Shown: in pieces, positions 23,201-35,102 of the stretch
Layout of the letters: each line of letters opens with the position of its first letter
How positions within the stretch are numbered: the stretch's first letter is position 1
Assembly (NCBI GenBank): GCA_015680685.1
Contig: MNCI01009437.1
Location: 69,258-133,257, forward strand
From: Gnetum montanum
Lineage: Eukaryota; Streptophyta; Gnetopsida; Gnetales; Gnetaceae
Length of the DNA: 64,000 nucleotides
Direction: 5' to 3'
Notes under the pieces: model-generated
What the model saw: only the letters and a program-made list of their open reading frames with translations
Database searches by the model: none
Told to the model about the DNA's origin: nothing
Made by a program: the position numbers and the translations under genes

Positions 23201-24418
23201 ACTCCACTTAACTCCATCCCTATGTCGTCACCTAACAACCAACCGAACATAGGTAACGAAGGAGAATCATCTGAAAAACATGAACCACTTAAAACAACAT
23301 CTTCGAACAAAAATGACAAACCAAAAAAACATGAAATAAAATTATTGGGCCCAATGGACCTAGTTATCATTGATAAAGACGTCCCCAATAGTAGAGACTT
23401 CGTAACAACTTTGACACAAGTCACCCAAGCATTGAAGCAAAAGAACACTTCACTAAGCTTGTACGACTTGGTTCTAGCATCCCAAACACATCGAAAATCT
23501 TTGGTACGTATGTTAACGTCGATCCCAATAAGCGAGGACTTGCCCCCAAATAAACTCTCCATTCATGTGGTAATGTACTCACCTCACGGGACAACTCCTA
23601 AACTGTTAAGCTTCCATAACAACAATATTAAGGTGGAGAAGAAAACAGGGGAGATAACAATAGCCCCCATGTTCATAACGATACGTATAAACCAGTTCAA
23701 GGTACATAGGGTCCATGTCGACGATGGAGCTGCCACAAACGTAGTACCATACCCCATCATTAAACAACTAGGGCTTATTGAGTTAATCAAACCAACTGTA
23801 ACTACATGTTTAAAATGATTCAGCGGGTCATGCGTGATGGTTAAAGGCATAATAACCTTTGACTTCATAGCAGGAGACTAGTTTCCCACATCTGCTGACT
23901 TCGTGGTGGTCGATGAAATGCCAGGATTCAACTTGATACTAGGAAGACCCTGGTTGGCTCAATTGAAAGTAGTCTCCTCTCCTATACATCAAGAGATTCA
24001 CCTGCCTTATCAGTGCAGTGAAATCATCATACACGGGGAAGCGGCTACACCTATTATTTCATCACATGTGGACATGGACCAAGGCTCAGAGGTCGAGCTT
24101 GAGGAGCCTAAGCAAAACGATAAAAATGCGCAACAACCAGTAAACAGTGAACCGTTGAACACGAAACAAGGTCCGCCTAAAATGGAAACATTTGCATCTG
24201 ACATTGTACATACACCATCTCTATTAGAAATGAACACAGAACCCCCGCCAACTACTGCAACATCTAAAAACATTAACATAGAAGCCATTCCATCCGACGT
24301 CCCTTGGACTGAATTATCATTTAATGTGATCAGCGAAGGAGACGCTGAATACAAAATCGTACCAGCTAATATATCGCCTGCAGTACAAATAAAAAGAATT
24401 AAAAAATTATTAAAATAA
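20226..24418 (+). pseudogene. Element C gag-protease polyprotein
   Basis: Probable ATG at 20250 (MNPVNTTAATAQ). One frame shift near 20500-20550, then one frame to 24418 broken only by about twelve stops. Domains: N-terminal block (RWSLRLQGRDP, YNFICMKIQAG); Gln/Pro-rich linker 20650-21310; capsid-like retrotransposon gag domain 21440-21880 (AWPHAILRVF, ALDWYRALP); zinc knuckle 22376-22417 of the C-x2-H-x4-H-x4-C type (CDYH, GHGMDYC); a spacer 22640-23080 with six or more P-Y-V-V-R-V-P-P-like repeats; protease 23500-23960 with VHVDDGAATN (23711) and ILGRPWLAQ (23936). The C-terminal tail is acidic. Most stops replace a Gln codon; element A keeps Gln at three of these positions. Confidence 0.85.
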
Positions 24419-24429
24419 TGTTGTCTCAA

Positions 24430-24640
24430 ACATGTCCGAAACGACATTAAACTACAAACCATCCGAAATTACGTTAAACTACAAATTTTCCGAAACGACG
24501 TTAAACTACAAACCATCCGAAATGACGTTAAACTACAAACCGTCCGAAATGACATTAAACTACAACAAATCAAAAAACGTTAGGCTACACTCCAAGTTCG
24601 GAATGACGTTAAACTATCATGTCCACAAAGACGTAAAACT
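24430..24640 (+). repeat. Boundary array after gag-pro, element C (27-30 bp unit)
   Basis: Six or seven copies of GAAATGACGTTAAACTACAA followed by ACCATCC. In frame they read TLNYKPSEM repeatedly, but they lie beyond the gag-pro stop and share the TTAAACTA core with the other boundary arrays, so I do not treat them as coding. Confidence 0.8.
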
Positions 24641-25021
24641 AGCCATGATCAGGAATGATCGGTCAACTGAAAAATCCACTCCTGTCATCCGAAATGCCCT
24701 TTGCCTTTGGGGCCCAAAATGGCCTTAAACTAGAGCCTACACTTATACTTTGTTTACCTTTTTGCGTACCATTTATAATTACTTCAGTGCATTACGCTTA
24801 AAACAAAAAAGTAAACCAAAAACATTTTACATTGTCATGTCATGTGTGCAAATAAACTCAAAATCAATAAAAATATTTTATATATATGCAATGACATACA
24901 ATTACAAGAGTTAACTATTTTCGAACGTCTCTTTAAAATACCTCAAAGTTTTCAATTTACAATTCTTGTATCAATTTGAATCAGAATAGTCCCATAAAAC
25001 AGAAAGCTAAAAAAAAACTAA
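24641..25021. other. Intermodule sequence, AT-rich
   Basis: Lies between the post-gag array and the antisense gene's stop. Contains AAATAAACTC and TTTTATATATATG. It would be the 3' untranslated region and polyadenylation region of the antisense transcript. No gene seen. Confidence 0.4.
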
Positions 25022-28000
25022 CTAAGTATCTGGGATGGAAGGATCATCCCATTTAGATCCACCAGCGTTAGGGGCCTCTGCTCCGTTGGGGCCAGCCTCT
25101 TGAGCATCGTCGCCACCTTGATCCTAACAATACAAAATGAGACAACCAAGATAAGAAAAAGAGAACGTCAAGATTTCAAACATTCATTAGCAAATAAATT
25201 TCACAATGACAAAATACTTACCATAGGAGATCTCCCCAAACCAAACTCCAATCAATGAAGGATTTCCTCCTCCGAAACGCTAGCCCAATCTGTCTCACCA
25301 AGGCCTAGGTTAATATCTACCAAGGTCTTTCCCTTGTTGACAGCTGACCAAACTAGACATTTCAGAGGAAATTCACCCACAGTAACTTCCCCAGAAGCAG
25401 TGGTAATAACCCTCTTAGGAGATTCCATCTGAACTATGGTGTTCTCTGCAAAGGTATCGAACACAGAACGTAAGCCCAAACCCTCTACAAACATCTCAAG
25501 TTGTCGTTTCTCTATAGAAACTTCTTTCAATGATTTCTTATAGTGGTGCTTATGATTCTTCTCATCTTGACCCCACTTACACACCTTGGAAGAAAATGCC
25601 TTCCAATCCTAACACTTAAGATTCAATAGGTCTATCTGGGCTTTACGTTCCGCGAACCTCCGAGTTAGTGACGCATGGCGATTTAACAAGTTCCAATATC
25701 TATTATACATAATCTCGGATGTTCACCAAGAACTATCACCTTCTAATCGGGCTGAAGTGAACTCATAAAGAGCTTTCAGGTCGTCGCGTTTGGCTGATAA
25801 CTCGGAGACTTCCTTCTCCTTTTCTTGGATCTGCAACCATAGTTGTTCGATGGATCACCTACAGGTCCACAACGACTTGGCATTATGGACAAGGCTTTCC
25901 ACCACCTCATCATAAGCTGGCCTTGGTACTTGTTCCACTTTTGGGGGTAGCTTGGGCAAACTATCGATGCTAATCACCTCGGAGGGATCCCACCTCAACT
26001 TGGTACCTATGCGTACGAAACAATCAAATGGAAAGACAATAGAAGCAAGGTGTGACACTCTAAAACGTCAAATTATTTAAAAATCATATACCTATTTCTA
26101 GGTGGGTCTCCTGAATTTGCTCGACGACTTCTTCTACAATCCTAGCCACAAAATCCATCTTACTTGGCATTTCAGACCAAGTAAATGGCTCACGGGTGTG
26201 GGAACTAACCTCAGTGATCCTCTCAGGGGGAACCATCTTCATCGGTACATCTAACTACACCATCCTAGTTTCACTCCCTTCGTCTGAGAAAAATGAAAAT
26301 CTAAAGATAAAATACCATAGAAATGACAACTAATAGGACAAGTTGAAATAAGATAAAGAGAAAACATACTGCACCCCTCGTCACCTTCTAGGGGAGCGCC
26401 TAAATCTAGATCTCCCTGAAGAAACGTGTGGAACATTTGATCGACACCACCTTAGTCATCCAGCGAGTTAGTTTCCATGGTGTTCTCCTTTAATTCCTCA
26501 GTTCCTCCTCCCTAATCTTTACCCACATTTTCCTCTTCATTATTTCTCTCCGTATTCATCTCCTCCTCCTCCGTAATAGTTTCTAGCACCTACTTCCTCA
26601 CTTCTCGAATCAAGCCAAAGACGTTAGTGACATGTAAGCAATTGAAAGGAAAAATTATGAACAAAACAAAAACAATAAAATGATAAGCTCGCCAAGGCTG
26701 CATACCGGGCATCTTAAACCTTATGCGCTTCACTTGCTGCTCGGTTACATTTGAAACTTCCCTAGTTGGGCGTTTGGGTCTCTTCAGCTTTGTCTTGGCC
26801 AGGCCCATAGTTTCCTTGATAACCTGCTCAGCCCTTCTTACAGTGAGGGGCACATTATCTGGCTCTAACCCCAGACTATCATGAGTATGAATGGAGGTGC
26901 CCGATCATCCCCCAGTCGTAATAGTCACGGACTCATCGATGCCTTTAGGCACATCCTGGGATTTGGTTGTGTTGTATAAATGATTGATCCACAAGCAGGA
27001 TAGTTGACCTCGATCCTGTAGAACAAACTTGTTACCTGCGCGGACTACCAAAAACTCGGCGAAGCGACGAAGGTAACTGGCGAAGAAGGAAAATGTGAAG
27101 TGGGATTGTGCCTCGACATTCGAGCACAACTGCACTATCTCCTTGTGCATGCCTGGCAATAGAAATTCAGCCTAGTTATAATGCATGCCAGTCTCCAAAA
27201 TAGTGCGCATAACGTGCACAGCCTCAACCCCAAGGCTCTTCACCTGGGAAAGGGTCTTGTGAAACACCCACACCCTAAACAAGGAATACAATTCATTTAC
27301 CTCCTCCACCTTAGCCTTCCCTTGCATCAAAAACCCCTTGGCCAGACCCAACCAGTCCACCAACTCGCGCACCATATGAAGCTCTTTATGAGCTCTGTCT
27401 AATACTACACTTATGCCACTTGCCGGTACCCCAAATAAGTCTGAAAAGAATTCCAGCGACAAGTGGAAAATTACCTTAACACCCTTAATTCGGGTGCTAT
27501 AGTACGAGACAGACTCATTAAAAGAATCTAAGATCCCAATCATTTTCCCTATTGATACATCAAGACTTGGGGTTATGAAGAGCTCCATCAGGCCGACATT
27601 ATCCAAGCAGCGAACAATAGATGGCGAGGCATGGTTGCATAACCATTATTGAGCCTTAGCCACCTCCCCAAACTTCATTGACAGTGTGATCTCAGTTCAC
27701 CCAGTTGTCATAGGATCCCCACCAGGAGATGCATCAACTGCAAACGCAATGTAAAATTGTTGTATTAGTATAACTTTTGGCAGTTAAAACACATTGGCAC
27801 ATCCAAAATACATTGTCGTTTACCTCCTATTGTAGACTTGGATGTGCTGCCTAGACTAGAGTCATGAGGGAAAACTGGCCCCTTGTCCGACCAATCTTTA
27901 TCCAGCCATACACGAGCTTGGCATAATGCCAACGCTCTAGAGAATTGCTGGTGAAAATAGATGATATCCCCCTTCATCAAACCTATCACAGTTTTACGAA

Positions 28001-29538
28001 GGGTAGGACCCACCATAAATGCCTCTAGAGTAGTATGAGTTAAGGCAAGCCCATCATCTTCGACAAATATCCCGTCTGCATTAGTTTTAGGCCTGTAAAC
28101 GAACGAATGTCAAAACTGAGACACATGCCAAATGGCGAAAAGAAGCAATAGACTTGAACTGTCCTACCTGCCCACTCGGTACACTGTGCCAGGAGGGTTC
28201 TGGAATAATGTATGCGCATGCACAACTAAAAATAAAGTATTATCAAGGTAGTCCTGCCCTCATGGTAATTGGGCCCACACGCACGCTAACGGGTGTGTGG
28301 ACTTAGGCCTACGGGAAGTACCATCCTCATTCATAAATGGCCCCTCGTCGACGTCTTCCATAAAGACAAGGACGCCCTCCGCGGCTCTTGGCAGCATTGC
28401 CTCAACTATTCTCCGTGCCACCAATTCATCCAGGTGTGACCATATAACTACTTCAAAGTTATCCAATATGAAGGATAGGAATTCAGGTGCACCTTCTTTG
28501 AACCAAACCCCGTTGTGTTCCACGGTTAGGTTCGAGGTAGGCTCACTCGCCTCCATGGGACCAAACCATGTCAGCACCACAACAAGCTCAACCACGAGGA
28601 GAAACAACTTACTGTCCCTATAAACAACTAGAGTATCAACATAAAATTAGCCATGCACCAAAACAACGTGAAAAACCAAGGTTCACATGGTAGGCTGACA
28701 CTTAGAAAATTTTTCAAACTATTTACGCTCGACGTATACGCTATCAAAACCTAGCATAGACGCTACTGAAATTTGTTTACGCCCAGCGTAAACGTCACTA
28801 AAGTTAGCGTATACATTGCCAAAATCTGTTTACACCTGGTGTATAGGCTGCCTGACCCAGCGTATATGCTGACAACTAACTGATTACGCTGACGCCTGAA
28901 CCCCTTACGCTTAGTATATACGTTGAAGAAACCCCCAGCGTATACGCCATGGAAGTGGCCAGCATAAATTGTCTACGCTAAACACTGAGAAAACAGTTTA
29001 TGCCAGAAATATGAAAAAAAAGTCTACGCTGCATCATAATTAAGAGAACAACTGTGTACGTTCAGCGTATATGCCGAAGAAACCCCTCAGCGTATATGTC
29101 GTCACAATGGAAACAGAACTGACGCTGACAGAATAGAAAACTTACGCTGATAAAACTTTGCGCATAGAGAAAATATTACACCATGGTTTATGCTAATATA
29201 ATCGTGAGGGAAAAGTGTTTACGCTGATAAAACCGATTACGCCCTGACAGTCTACACTAACCCGACTTTACGCTACGAATTTACGCTCGGTGTATACGTT
29301 AAAACCCTCTAAGCTAACCTTTTACGCTGAGCGTATACGCCAAGACTGTGTACAAGACTATCTATGCTATGAAGGTAATAAAGAGAGTCAGGATTAGAGC
29401 CTACCTATGTGATGTTGTTCTAGGCCTTGATGGAATTCTTGGCTGGGGCAGGCACTGCAACATGGCTTCACTCTCCTCCGCGAAGGTCAAGTCAGGACTC
29501 TTTCTTCCATACCCTTCCACCTCCTTGCCCTTGCCCAT
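25022..29538 (-). pseudogene. Antisense accessory gene of element C (NIF-like, 8 exons)
   Basis: Opposite to gag-pro and pol. Proposed exons: 29538-29405 (MGKGKEVEGYGRKSP), 28617-28168 (450 nt), 28092-27824, 27737-26706, about 26590-26370 (acidic), about 26293-26092, about 26010-25222, 25123-25022 (acidic tail, stop). Introns with clear ends: GTAGGCTC...TTTATAG, GTAGGACA...GTTTACAG, GTAAACGA...GTTTGCAG, GTATGCAG..., GTAAGTAT...TTGTTAG; phases agree for exons 1-4. Exon 2 shows KLFLLVVELVVVL, GVWFKEGAPEFLSF, FEVVIWSHLDEL and NTLFLVVHAHTLFQNPPG, matching plant FCP1/NIF phosphatase-like domains without DxD. Exon 4 (EFFSDLFGVPASGI, HMVRELVDWLGLAKG) is unrecognised. Exon 7 is a coiled coil. About a dozen stops. 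Inferred: a captured host gene kept as an element accessory factor. Confidence 0.75.
28720..29341. repeat. GCGTATACGC-type cluster in intron 1 of C's antisense gene
   Basis: Roughly twenty words of GCGTATACGC, TTTACGCTGA or CAGCGTATA type, e.g. 28727-28741, 28787-28800 and 29327-29341. Same motif as in U3 of LTR C. Confidence 0.7.
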
Positions 29539-29964
29539 CTCAGCGTCTACGCTGGGATTGATAGCTCACACTAAGGGTTGAAACTCTATACGCCTATGCT
29601 CGGCGTCTACGCTGGGGTTTGATAGTCAACATTTATGCTGGGGTTTAGGTCTGGCATCTATGTTGGGGTTTAGGTTTTATGCTTACGCTAGGTTCCACAG
29701 TTTATGCTTACGCTCGCTCAGTCGCTTACGCCAGAATGCAATGTAACAAATAACGCTCCCCCCCCCTTATATAGCGCTCCGTGGATGCTGACGCCGTCGC
29801 TTACGCCGTCGTTGCTCCTTTTTGCCATTTTGTGCCTTTTTACTTATTTTTCACTAAAATTTGCCCAGAATAATGATAAAACAATATATAAAACAGAAAA
29901 TTGCTACATCTTGGTTCCCCTGTGGACCCCATTCTGTACGTTCATGCCGAACACTCCAGCGTAA
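29539..29964. promoter_or_regulatory. Upstream region of C's antisense gene
   Basis: Minus strand carries a TATA-like GCTATATAAGG (29773-29767) 230 bp before the exon-1 ATG. TACGCTGGGGTTT-like repeats lie at 29560-29700. A run of nine or ten C follows the box. Confidence 0.45.
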
Positions 29965-30090
29965 ACTACCACATGTTGCCCGGTAAGGCGTTAAACTACC
30001 GCCTACGAACTGGTATGGCCTTAAACTGCCATTCTCCAGTCCAGTAATGGCCCGGTAAGGCCTTAAACTATCATGCATCCTGGTGCGATG
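29965..30090 (+). repeat. Boundary array before pol, element C
   Basis: Four units with the core GGTAAGGCSTTAAACTACC, spaced 30-40 bp. Confidence 0.7.
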
Positions 30091-30296
30091 ATAGTCCACC
30101 ATTATGCATGTACACATAATTCGAAATTACCAAAAAAAACATAGAACGATGTCCATTAGCTTATTCAGCTCTCTATTTATTAGCAGGAGCAGGCTCGATG
30201 GATTGCTAGCACTTAACCACAACATTAATCATTGACGGATCATACGGAAAAATTACAAGAGACACTGACATAAAGCTCATCCATTTAAGTTCAGCA

Positions 30297-33200
30297 ATGA
30301 ACGACGCAATCATCGCCTCAACACAACAAATAATAGACGACTACAAAGGCATGACAAAATCGCGTGACATGGAAGTTGAAAATATCACTGAAGACCCGTT
30401 GACCGAAACCCCCATCACCATGCCCGATGGGGAAATTAAAATACTAAAATTAAGCACATTACTAAAACCACACCTAGCCAAAAACATTGAGGACGTTCTT
30501 AGGGAAAATATGAAAGCATTCACTCGGTCCTACACAGACATGCCCGGGCTAGACCCCCAAATTATCCAACACAATATTATCCTTGACCCAAAGTTAAGAC
30601 CGGTAAAACAAAAAGCATGAAAGGTTAAACCTGAGGTAGCATTAGCAGTTCGCAATGAGATCACCAAGCTTTATCAAGCTGGCTTCATTCAAGCCATTGA
30701 TTACATCGAGTGGGTGTCTAACATGGTCATTGTTCCGAAGAAGAACGGAAGCATTCACTTATGCATTGACTTCCGGGATTTGAATGTTGTAACCATAAAG
30801 GATGATTTTCCTTTACCTAGCATCGATCAACTTGTTGATTCCACTGCTAGGCACGCACTATTATCCTTTATGGACGGCTTCTCGGGATACAATCAAATAC
30901 GAATCAACTTGGAGCATCAGCTTCGAACAACCTTTATGACAACATGGGGAACCTTTTGTTACACAATGATGCCCTTTGGTCTCAAGAATGCTGGGGCCAC
31001 ATATTAAAGAGCAATGACATTTATCTTTAGCGATTACATATTACACTCACTCAATGACTACATGGATGACATTGTGGTTAAGTCAAAAATAGAGGAACAA
31101 CATGTACAAGATCTCAACTTAGTATTAAAACGTTGTTTGAAGTATGAATTGAGACTCAACTCGAAAAAATGTGTCTTCGGCGTCAAGATAGGCAAAATGC
31201 TTGGATTTATAGCCTCAGAAGCAGGGATACGAGTAGACCCCGATAAGGTTAAGGTCATAACAAACCTGAAACCACCGGGCAACCTTACCGAACTTCGAGG
31301 TCTACAGGGCAGATTACAATTCATCAGGCGCTTCATAGAAAAATTGATAGACAAGCTAAGACCTATGAACCACCTGTTGCGCAAGAACGTCCATTTTGAA
31401 TGGACTCCGCAGTGTCAAGAAGCATTCGACAACATTAAAACGGCATTTGCCCGATTACCCATGGTCTATCCACCTCAAAACAATAAACTATTTTACATCT
31501 ACCTCACTACTTCAGCTTTGTCAATCACGTCTATGCTTTGCCAGAAACAAGATGACGGAACCGAAGTCCCTGTATATTACTTGAGCCATGCATTAGTCAT
31601 CCATGAGAAAAAGTATAACGACGTGGAGAGGTCTTGTTTAGGTTTGGTCTTCTCTTTGAGAAAGTGGTAACATTACCTCTTCTGCAACCAAGTTAACATA
31701 ATTTGCAAGGATAACGTGCTAAGGGCCATAATAGGAAACATTTACGAAACAAGTCAGATAGCCCGTTGGAAAGCCATAATAGCTGAGTTTGGCCTGTGCT
31801 ATGTAGCACAATCATCAGTCAAGGGTCAAGCTATAGCAAATCAAATGACCACATCACCAATGCACGATCAAGCGATAATAGAGCCAGAATTCCTGAATGA
31901 GGATATAAGTGCAATAGACATAGTACCTAATGACTACGATGCCATCCTAAACTTTGATGGACCATCCACCTCTCGAGGAGGAAGTGCAGTCGTTGTCATT
32001 ACTTACCCCTCTGGGAAGATCCGACCCTTTGCTTACCGTTTCAATTTTCATTGTACCAACAACATAACAGAGTATGAAGGTCTCCTTAGAGGTCTCGTGG
32101 TAGCACTAGCTTCAAACATCACATGGCTAGTAGTCATAGGAGACTCACAACTAGTCTTAAACCAAATCACAGATGTTTATACATGTAAAGCCCAACATTT
32201 GCAACTGTACTGCAACTTGGCAAAACACCTAATGAGGTGATTCAAAAACATCAATGTGCAACACATTTCTAGAAATGATAACACCATCGCAGAAGCATTA
32301 GCTGCATTAACATTAAACACATCGCCGGACATGTTCCATCCATTACCGAGCTCCATGACCAGTTGTGCCAAACCAATAACCAATACTCTCGACACATTAC
32401 CAATTCCATCTGTTAGTACAACACACGCGATAGAATGGTACGATGACATGAAAGAATACCTTCTATGTGGTGAAACACCACGACATCTAACAAATGCACA
32501 GAAAGACACAGTGTGGAAACGTTCTAAGCAGTATACCCTGGTAGGGGACACACTGTGTCATCGATCCTATGAAGGCATATTGCTAACATGCGTCAATAGT
32601 ATCGATGTCCAAACCATTGTCGAACAAGTACACAACGGACTATGTGGAGGACACATAGCACCAAAAGCCATGGCAACAAAGATCAGACGCTTAGGTTATT
32701 ATTGGCCACACATGGAATACGATTGTCTCTCCAAAGTTAAAACATGTAGTATTTGTCAAAAACATAGCAATCTGATACATGTCCCACCAAATGAGTTGCA
32801 TACAGCGCAAATTACATGGCCCTTTTAAAAGTGGGGGTTGGACCTAATTGGCCAGATAACCCCCTCTTCTTCCGCGGGCCATAGTTTCATTATAACCACA
32901 ACAGAATACTTCACAAAGTGGGTAGAAGTTGCTCCCCTTCGAAAAACTACATCCAAACATGTATGCAATTTCATTCTTGAAAACACTGTAACCTACTTTG
33001 GCATTCCCATGACAATCATCACTGACAAAGGGCCACAATTTAGCAGTGCCGAGACCAAAACCTTTTGTGAAAGTCTAGGGATCAAACACTCATTTTCAAC
33101 CCCTTACTATCATCAAGGCAATGGGTAAGCAGAGGTGACGAACAAAATGATTCTTACAATACTCAAAAAGATGCTCACCCAAAGCAAGCAAAAATGGCAC

Positions 33201-33674
33201 GAACAATTGGTGTATGCATTGTGGGCATACCGTACTACACATCGAACTTCAATAGGTAAGATGCCATACAGTCTTGTTTATGGTTTAGAAGTTGTTTTAC
33301 CTTTGGAATTACAGGTACCATCTTTAAGGATAACACTTTCTAGACTCCTTGACGATGGGCGAAATAATGATCTGCGCATCATTGACCTCGACTTGTTGGA
33401 GGAAGAATGCATGCGTGCCCTCGATCAGATCGAATGGTATCAAAAACAACAACGGCAACGACATCGACATGACATCAACAAGCACCTTATCAAAGAAGGT
33501 GACCTTATGCTTAAAGCTATTCGGGAACACCTGGATAAATTCTCAGCCAACTGGGAGGGTCCTTACTTGGTCACTAAAGCATTTGACAATGGAGCATTCA
33601 AGCTAGTCGATATGGAAGGAAACAAATTTTCCAATCCAACCAATCACTTGTTCCTAAATCCGTTCTACATTTGA
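30297..33674 (+). pseudogene. Element C pol (RT, RNase H, aRNase H, integrase)
   Basis: One frame from the ATG at 30297 to the TGA at 33672-33674, interrupted only by six stops (30618, 31005, 31668, 32238, 32826, 33126) and no frameshift. RT: MDGFSGYNQI near 30870, YMDD at 31059-31070, LGFIASEAGIRVDP. RNase H: FYIYLTTSA, VYYLSHAL near 31490-31660. A second, archaeal-type RNase H at 31935-32235 (NFDGPSTSRGGSA, NNITEYEGLLRGL, GDSQLVLNQI) keeps its acidic residues; this doubling is diagnostic of the Tat/Ogre clade. Integrase: GGHIAPKAMATKIR, CSICQ near 32640-32760, D in GLDLIG, D in TDKGPQF, E in AEVTNK. The end (NWEGPYLV) has no chromodomain. Confidence 0.93.
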
Positions 33675-33689
33675 GTATAAGCTTAGGTA

Positions 33690-34030
33690 CGTGTGAGTCC
33701 TGGGATCATGACTATAAACTGATACCACAGAATAGTCCTGGATTATGACTTAAAACCAATACCACAGCTCGTCTTAGCATTAGGATGCTAAACGGATACC
33801 ACGCAGTGTCTGCAATGATGATAAACTAGCATCCGTCTGGCATGACAAGTAAATTGCCACAGTCACATTCACCAGAGTCCACTAAGACTATAAATTGGTT
33901 TGCCTCTTCATAGTCCACTAAGACTAGAAACTGGCAACATAACATCTGCCACGACGCTAAATAGGCAATGTCCAATGGGTTATGACATAAAACTAACCCA
34001 TGATAGTCCGCTAAGACTATAAACTAGCAA
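33690..34030 (+). repeat. Boundary array after pol, element C
   Basis: Eight or nine units of about 35 bp with words such as GTCCACTAAGACTATAAACT and GATGATAAACTAGCATC. Confidence 0.7.
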
Positions 34031-35047
34031 GTTCATCTCCAGTTCCACAACTTGTGGCCACATTCAGTCATCAGAATCACTGCATTACCTGCCATCAGAC
34101 AATCTCACCAACATTGCTGCCATTAATATATATTGCTTGAAATCACCTCTGATGTCTTTGTCCCACCTGTAACTGTGTAAAGCTCGCTTATTCACTCATC
34201 GTTTTCTTGTTTCCTTAGAGTTATGCTTGCAGGATGACACCCAGAGGTTGCTGCAGAAAAATGCATTTCATCATAAGCAGCCAGATGGGACAATGTTCAC
34301 AGTACATATGACAAGACTAAATCAAATCATTCGCTAGTACATCCTCATCTCCCGACCCACGCTCTATCCATTCACCGATGCAGTTTACTTAGTCATACCT
34401 TTGATACACCCAGTACATCTGAAACATTGAGCATGTTGTTGCATACTGTAACACTCCAAAGCAGTTGCAACACACAACATAACACTTACGCATGAGTACA
34501 AAATCAAAGCAACATCTTCCAGAAAAAAAAACAAAAAAAAAAGAACAAGACCTCTGGCACTTCCCATACAAGCCCCAAGTAGGAAGGAAGTTGTCTTGGA
34601 ACTAAGTACTCATGTCAAGAACAATCGATGAACATCTGGTTGCATAGCTTTGGTTCTTCGCCAACAGGCTTCCCCTAAAACCTAAACAAGGGTCATGTTC
34701 CTCCAAAGCATGTAACAAATCCTCCCATGGCTTTGGCCTTGCCAACAAGTTCTCTTGCACATTACCCAAGAGTCTTGTTCCGCCAAAGGACGCACATCAC
34801 ATGTCTTAATTCCGAGTCCACTAAATCATGGCTATTGACAAGGATCAGCATGACCCACATACCAGAGCATCCCCTTTTCACCAAACAAAATCTCTTGGGT
34901 AGTTACTAGTCCCCACAATCCCCATTCTCCTATCAGCTACAAAATTCCACTTTCCCGATCCCATGTACTACTGAACACGGTGCGATGACGTCTAGTCAAG
35001 TGGCGAAGGACAAAGTCTCCATCAAGTTGCTTAAGGTGTTTTGCACT
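34031..35047. other. Element C 3' region, no gene recognised
   Basis: Corresponds in position to the second antisense gene of B, G and H, and an A-run on the plus strand at 34525-34545 could be the remnant of its T-rich intron. I could not align any exon. ORFs here are short. Confidence 0.4.
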
Positions 35048-35102
35048 TCTTTGTCGATGCTTCTCGGGTCAATTCCTCCAGACGTCAACAAAGAGGGGCC
35101 AA
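35048..35102 (+). other. Inverted repeat and polypurine tract before LTR D
   Basis: Arms CTTCTTTGTCGATGCTTCT and AGACGTCAACAAAGAG; polypurine tract CAAAGAGGGGCCAA ends at 35102, immediately before TG of the LTR. Confidence 0.8.

Noticed and set aside
24432-24728. Open frame with TLNYKPSEM repeats
   Set aside because: Lies after the gag-pro stop and is a boundary array with the same TTAAACTA core as the clearly non-coding arrays elsewhere.
20597-33674. Alternative genetic code with TAA/TAG as Gln
   Set aside because: Sister copies use CAA/CAG at the same positions, TGA stops also occur, and genuine ends use TAA and TGA. C-to-T decay in a plant genome is simpler.
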